Assembly (NCBI GenBank): GCA_020725985.1 | Contig: DYTM01000067.1 | Coordinates: 1 to 7,310 of the forward strand | Source: Methanomassiliicoccus sp. | GTDB lineage: Archaea > Thermoplasmatota > Thermoplasmata > Methanomassiliicoccales > JACIVX01 | Reading direction: 5' to 3' | DNA: 7,310 nucleotides | Shown here: one piece after another, positions 5,395 through 7,310 of the stretch | How the letters are laid out: every line of letters begins with the position of its first letter | How positions within the stretch are numbered: position 1 is the first letter of the stretch | Notes under the pieces: generated by a model | Databases searched by the model: none | Told to the model about the DNA's origin: nothing | The model's input: only the letters and a program-made list of their open reading frames with translations | Made by a program: the position numbers and the translations under genes

Positions 5395-5937
5395 TCACTG
5401 CCCCAGCTCGTAGTAGGGAGCGTCCTCGAATCCGAACATGCCAGCGACGAGATTGCCCGGGAAGGAGTTGATGGCGGTGTTGTACGATCGAACCGCGTCG
5501 TTGTAGAATATCTTCTCGGCGGCGATCCTGTTCTCCGTCCCTTCGACCACCGTGATGAAATCGCTCACTACCTCGACCGATTTCAGTTCGGGATAGTTCT
5601 CGTTGATGGCAATCAACAGCGCACTGATCCGTGCATCGAGCTGTTGGGTGGTGTTCACATTGACTGGAATACTACCGCTAATTGAGTCTAGCCATTGGGT
5701 CCTCAGTGCCGTGATATTCTCGAGCAGTCCCCTCTCGAATGTCATTGAGCTGTTAACGGCGGAAATGACCTGGGGAATGAGATCGATCCTCCTCTGATAC
5801 TGGACTTGAATGTTGCTCCACCCCTCCTTCACCGCCTGATCCTTGCTGACCATCGAATTGTAGGTCAGCACCAATCCCAGCAGCATGAGGAGGAAGACCG
5901 CGACGATCGCTATCAGAAAGATGATGCTCTTCTTCAT
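5395..5937 (-). CDS. lemA: LemA family membrane protein
   Basis: The 180-residue product is a LemA protein (PF04011): one N-terminal membrane helix (about 5-25) followed by an extended helical extracytoplasmic domain. Conserved words visible are LTYNSMV (24-30), the EGW-SNIQVQYQRR-DLIPQ stretch (38-56), FYNDAVRSYNT (144-154) and FPGNLVAGMFGF (159-170), which end the family in the usual way. The length is typical. The function is poorly known; LemA commonly occurs with TPM proteins and is presumed to act in envelope or membrane homeostasis. I chose ATG 5937 rather than an upstream start at 6015 because homologues begin just before the membrane helix and because a TATA-like box at 5978-5987 would put the transcript start near 5957, downstream of 6015. 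No strong Shine-Dalgarno is visible; a GGGG lies about 9 bases before the ATG. Confidence 0.92.
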   Translation of the reverse strand: MKKSIIFLIAIVAVFLLMLLGLVLTYNSMVSKDQAVKEGWSNIQVQYQRRIDLIPQVISAVNSSMTFERGLLENITALRTQWLDSISGSIPVNVNTTQQLDARISALLIAINENYPELKSVEVVSDFITVVEGTENRIAAEKIFYNDAVRSYNTAINSFPGNLVAGMFGFEDAPYYELGQ

Positions 5938-5977
5938 AGGAGACCCCGAGCCTTTGAAAGTGAAGAGGCAGACCCTT

Positions 5978-5987
5978 GTTTTAAACC
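5978..5987 (-). promoter_or_regulatory. TATA box for lemA, overlapping an upstream stop codon
   Basis: On the - strand the sequence is GGTTTAAAAC. The TAA that ends the DUF6958 gene (5981-5983) lies inside it. Initiation about 25 bases downstream would fall near 5957, giving lemA a leader of about 20 bases. The lemA-TPM pair could thus be transcribed from here or read through from the DUF6958 gene. Confidence 0.5.
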
Positions 5988-6301
5988 TTCTCCCGAGTGG
6001 CGTGGGGGAAGGCAATCCCCGCCTTCATCAGTCTGTATATGGTTCTTCCGCCCTGTTCGACTCTCTCAATGATTCCCCGAGCTTCCAGATCGAGCTTGAC
6101 GGACTCGGTGTACCACGGCACCGATCCCTCGAACCCCTTCTCGAGCCTTCTCGAAACGCATTCTGTGAGTTCGAGGTGAGTCGACGTCTTCGCCTGCAAG
6201 CAGTCGAGGATTGCCCCCTTCACAGCCTCGCAATTGGTTCTGCTTATGTTGACGCCCTTCTTCCCCCTCGGATGAAGGGCGAGGATCTTGTCATCGGCCA
6301 T
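5981..6301 (-). CDS. DUF6958 family protein, winged-helix-like
   Basis: This 106-residue protein matches the DUF6958 family. The opening KILALHPRGKKGVNISR (5-21) and the block VPWYTESVKLDLEARGIIER (61-80) are the recognisable parts; the second reads as the recognition helix and wing entry of a winged-helix fold. In between is a helical stretch (23-55). The last 12 or so residues go beyond the usual end of the family. The function is unknown; DNA binding is inferred from the fold and the GKKG basic turn. The gene starts at ATG 6301 with no good Shine-Dalgarno. A weak A/T-rich patch (GTTATTG on the - strand, around 6328-6334) could serve a leaderless transcript. It ends 43 bases before lemA and diverges from the tautomerase gene, so a regulatory role for either neighbour is possible but unsupported. 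Confidence 0.8.
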   Translation of the reverse strand: MADDKILALHPRGKKGVNISRTNCEAVKGAILDCLQAKTSTHLELTECVSRRLEKGFEGSVPWYTESVKLDLEARGIIERVEQGGRTIYRLMKAGIAFPHATREKV

Positions 6302-6385
6302 GAGTTCCAGAAGCTAGACCATTCGACAATAACCCTCTGCTTCACGACGAGACCCCCAATTACGGCGGTCTCCACCCCTCCGACA

Positions 6386-6395
6386 GGTTTATGAG
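6386..6395 (+). promoter_or_regulatory. Possible TATA box for the tautomerase gene
   Basis: GGTTTATGAG is TATA-like and includes the ATG at 6391. If it is the promoter, the transcript would begin near 6412-6417, so ATG 6391 would not be in the mRNA and the perfect ribosome binding site at 6427 would lie in a short leader. Confidence 0.4.
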
Positions 6396-6426
6396 CATCG
6401 CACGCGAAGAAATGAACAACGGATTA

Positions 6427-6434
6427 GGAGGTGA
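6427..6434 (+). promoter_or_regulatory. Near-perfect Shine-Dalgarno before a CTG codon
   Basis: GGAGGTGA matches the anti-Shine-Dalgarno end of archaeal 16S rRNA in full. Its GGAGG core ends 7 bases before the in-frame CTG at 6439, an ideal distance, and no ATG, GTG or TTG in the frame lies at a suitable distance. Confidence 0.7.
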
Positions 6435-6438
6435 TAGC

Positions 6439-6657
6439 CTGCCGCTGATAGAGATGAGTTTTGGGAAGGGAGCGCTCACCGACGAGAAGAAGGCTGATCT
6501 TTCCAGAAAGGTAACAGATCTCATCGTCAGGGAGACGAATTCCCCCCAGCACTACACTTGGGTTCTCATCCACGACATCCCCCCGGAGAACTGGATGGTC
6601 GATCGGATGACCCTACCGGAACTCAAGGCCAAGCTCGCTGCAGAAAAACAGCGCTGA
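6439..6657 (+). CDS. 4-oxalocrotonate tautomerase family protein, CTG start
   Basis: The product belongs to the 4-OT tautomerase family (PF01361), small oligomeric enzymes that use an N-terminal proline, exposed after Met removal, as catalytic base. Reading from CTG 6439 gives Met followed by PLIEMSFGKG (mature residues 1-10), then a helix DEKKADLSRKVTDLIVRET (14-32) and IHDIPPENWMV (43-53). The latter matches the family's PPENW motif near the position of the active-site aromatic. The mature length of 71 residues fits the family. In-frame ATG codons at 6391 and 6412 would add 16 and 9 residues before the proline and destroy the usual mechanism; the strong Shine-Dalgarno at 6427 argues for 6439. 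The Arg at position 11 of classical 4-OT is Ala here and position 39 is Thr, so the substrate is not expected to be oxalocrotonate. The GG that often follows ENW-x-V is DR. The substrate is unknown, and no pathway partner lies nearby. Confidence 0.82.
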   Translation: MPLIEMSFGKGALTDEKKADLSRKVTDLIVRETNSPQHYTWVLIHDIPPENWMVDRMTLPELKAKLAAEKQR

Positions 6658-6708
6658 CCCATACCGCCCAGCCGGTCGATGTGTGCACCGAGTACGAAGC
6701 AAGGCAAT

Positions 6709-6718
6709 GATTTTCTAC
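6709..6718 (+). promoter_or_regulatory. Weak TATA-like patch before ychF
   Basis: GATTTTCTAC is the only A/T-rich patch between the tautomerase stop and ATG 6745. It would start transcription near 6740, so the ychF mRNA would be almost leaderless, in line with the only purine run (GGGAG, 6739-6743) being one base from the start codon and thus unusable as a Shine-Dalgarno. Confidence 0.3.
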
Positions 6719-6744
6719 AGCCCCGCGCATATGCAATCGGGAGC

Positions 6745-7310
6745 ATGCAGATCGGCATAGTTGGAAAGCCCAATGTGGGCAAGTCCACCTTCTTCAGCGC
6801 GGCCACATTGGCCACGGTCGAGATTGCCGACTACCCGTTCACCACCATCAAGGCCAACAGGGGCGTCGCCTATGTGAGGGCGAAATGCCCCCACGTCGAG
6901 TTCGGGATGAAATGCGAGCCCAGGAACTCGGCCTGCGAGAATGGAATCAGGCTCGTTCCAGTCGAGCTGCTTGACGTGGCTGGCCTGGTTCCCGACGCGT
7001 GGCAGGGGAGGGGGCTCGGCAACAAGTTCCTCGACGACCTCAGGCAGGCGGACGCGTTCATCCACGTAGTCGACGCGAGCGGGGGGACCGATACCGAAGG
7101 CAACAAGGTTCCGGTGGGTTCCCACGACCCGATGGTCGACATCAGATTCCTGGAGAAGGAGATCACTTACTGGATAAAGGGCATAATCGAGAAAGGGTTC
7201 AACAAGATGGCCAGGCAGGCTCAAATCGACGGGATGAAGATTGAGAAGGCGATCCAGGAAAGGCTGACCGGCCTGGGAGTCACCGAGATGAACGTCGTCT
7301 CCGCACTGAA
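6745..7310 (+). CDS. ychF: YchF/Obg-like GTPase family ATPase, N-terminal part
   Basis: The first 188 residues of an archaeal YchF are present; the gene continues beyond the window. YchF is a universally conserved P-loop protein of the Obg group that in characterised members prefers ATP and binds ribosomes. Visible motifs are the Walker A GKPNVGKST (7-15), the switch I region ADYPFTTIKANRG (28-40), and DVAGLVPDAWQGRGLGNKFL (77-96), holding the DxxG motif. IHVVDASG (106-113) follows. The segment CPHVEFGMKCEPRNSAC (48-64) with three Cys is an insert typical of archaeal YchF and could bind metal. HVVDASGGTD and the helical region 130-180 agree with the family. The TGS domain would lie downstream. 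The start ATG 6745 agrees with homologues, which begin a few residues before Walker A; no upstream in-frame start is available. It follows the tautomerase by 87 bases. Confidence 0.95.
   Translation, partial: MQIGIVGKPNVGKSTFFSAATLATVEIADYPFTTIKANRGVAYVRAKCPHVEFGMKCEPRNSACENGIRLVPVELLDVAGLVPDAWQGRGLGNKFLDDLRQADAFIHVVDASGGTDTEGNKVPVGSHDPMVDIRFLEKEITYWIKGIIEKGFNKMARQAQIDGMKIEKAIQERLTGLGVTEMNVVSAL

Noticed and set aside
5938..6015. N-terminal extension of LemA by 26 residues
   Set aside because: The extension overlaps the DUF6958 coding end and the TATA-like box, and homologues begin just before the membrane helix.
6391..6438. ATG 6391 or 6412 as tautomerase start
   Set aside because: Either would place extra residues before the catalytic proline and leave the perfect Shine-Dalgarno unused inside the gene; kept only as alternatives.
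1..7310. tRNA, rRNA, CRISPR array, insertion sequence or attachment site
   Set aside because: No T-loop plus acceptor pairing, no regularly spaced repeats, no transposase-like protein and no terminal inverted repeats were found by eye.

Overview
The window looks like a GC-rich archaeal chromosome segment, most likely euryarchaeal. A Thermoplasmatota / Methanomassiliicoccales-like origin is my guess from overall protein flavour, not a demonstrated assignment. The evidence for an archaeon is: an archaeal-type YchF GTPase with a Cys-containing insert; A/T-rich TATA-like boxes about 25 bases before short leaders instead of bacterial -35/-10 pairs; an oligo-T terminator without a strong hairpin; heavy AGG/AGA arginine use; and many GTG and TTG starts. 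I see no insertion sequence, CRISPR array, tRNA, rRNA or phage gene. It reads as ordinary host chromosome.

Bases 1-3623 are read from the + strand. They hold the tail of a DUF362 protein, an unrecognised 117-residue protein, a gap with no convincing gene, a Cdd1-like helix-hairpin-helix protein whose ribosome binding site sits in a small hairpin, a 46-residue Lys/Gly-rich microprotein with its own promoter and terminator, a Cys-rich radical SAM enzyme of the PflA-like (COG1180) type, and a zinc-ribbon protein with four membrane helices.

Bases 3672-6301 are read from the - strand. In transcription order they hold a small winged-helix-like DUF6958 protein, LemA, a TPM-domain (YgcG-like) membrane protein, and, behind its own promoter, a PrsW-type intramembrane protease. 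LemA and TPM are 18 bases apart and form a classical pair. A TATA-like box for lemA overlaps the stop codon of the DUF6958 gene.

From 6439 the + strand resumes with a tautomerase of the 4-oxalocrotonate tautomerase family and the first 188 codons of YchF, which runs off the window. The tautomerase is notable: a near-perfect Shine-Dalgarno lies 7 bases before an in-frame CTG-CCG. A CTG start there would expose the N-terminal proline the family uses for catalysis, while the upstream ATG codons would bury it.

Functionally, the central block is a membrane and envelope neighbourhood (zinc-ribbon membrane protein, PrsW, TPM, LemA). The flanks hold unrelated housekeeping or poorly characterised genes. 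I found no clearly new multi-gene system. The best leads are the CTG-started tautomerase, the stand-alone microprotein, and the Cys-rich radical SAM protein.
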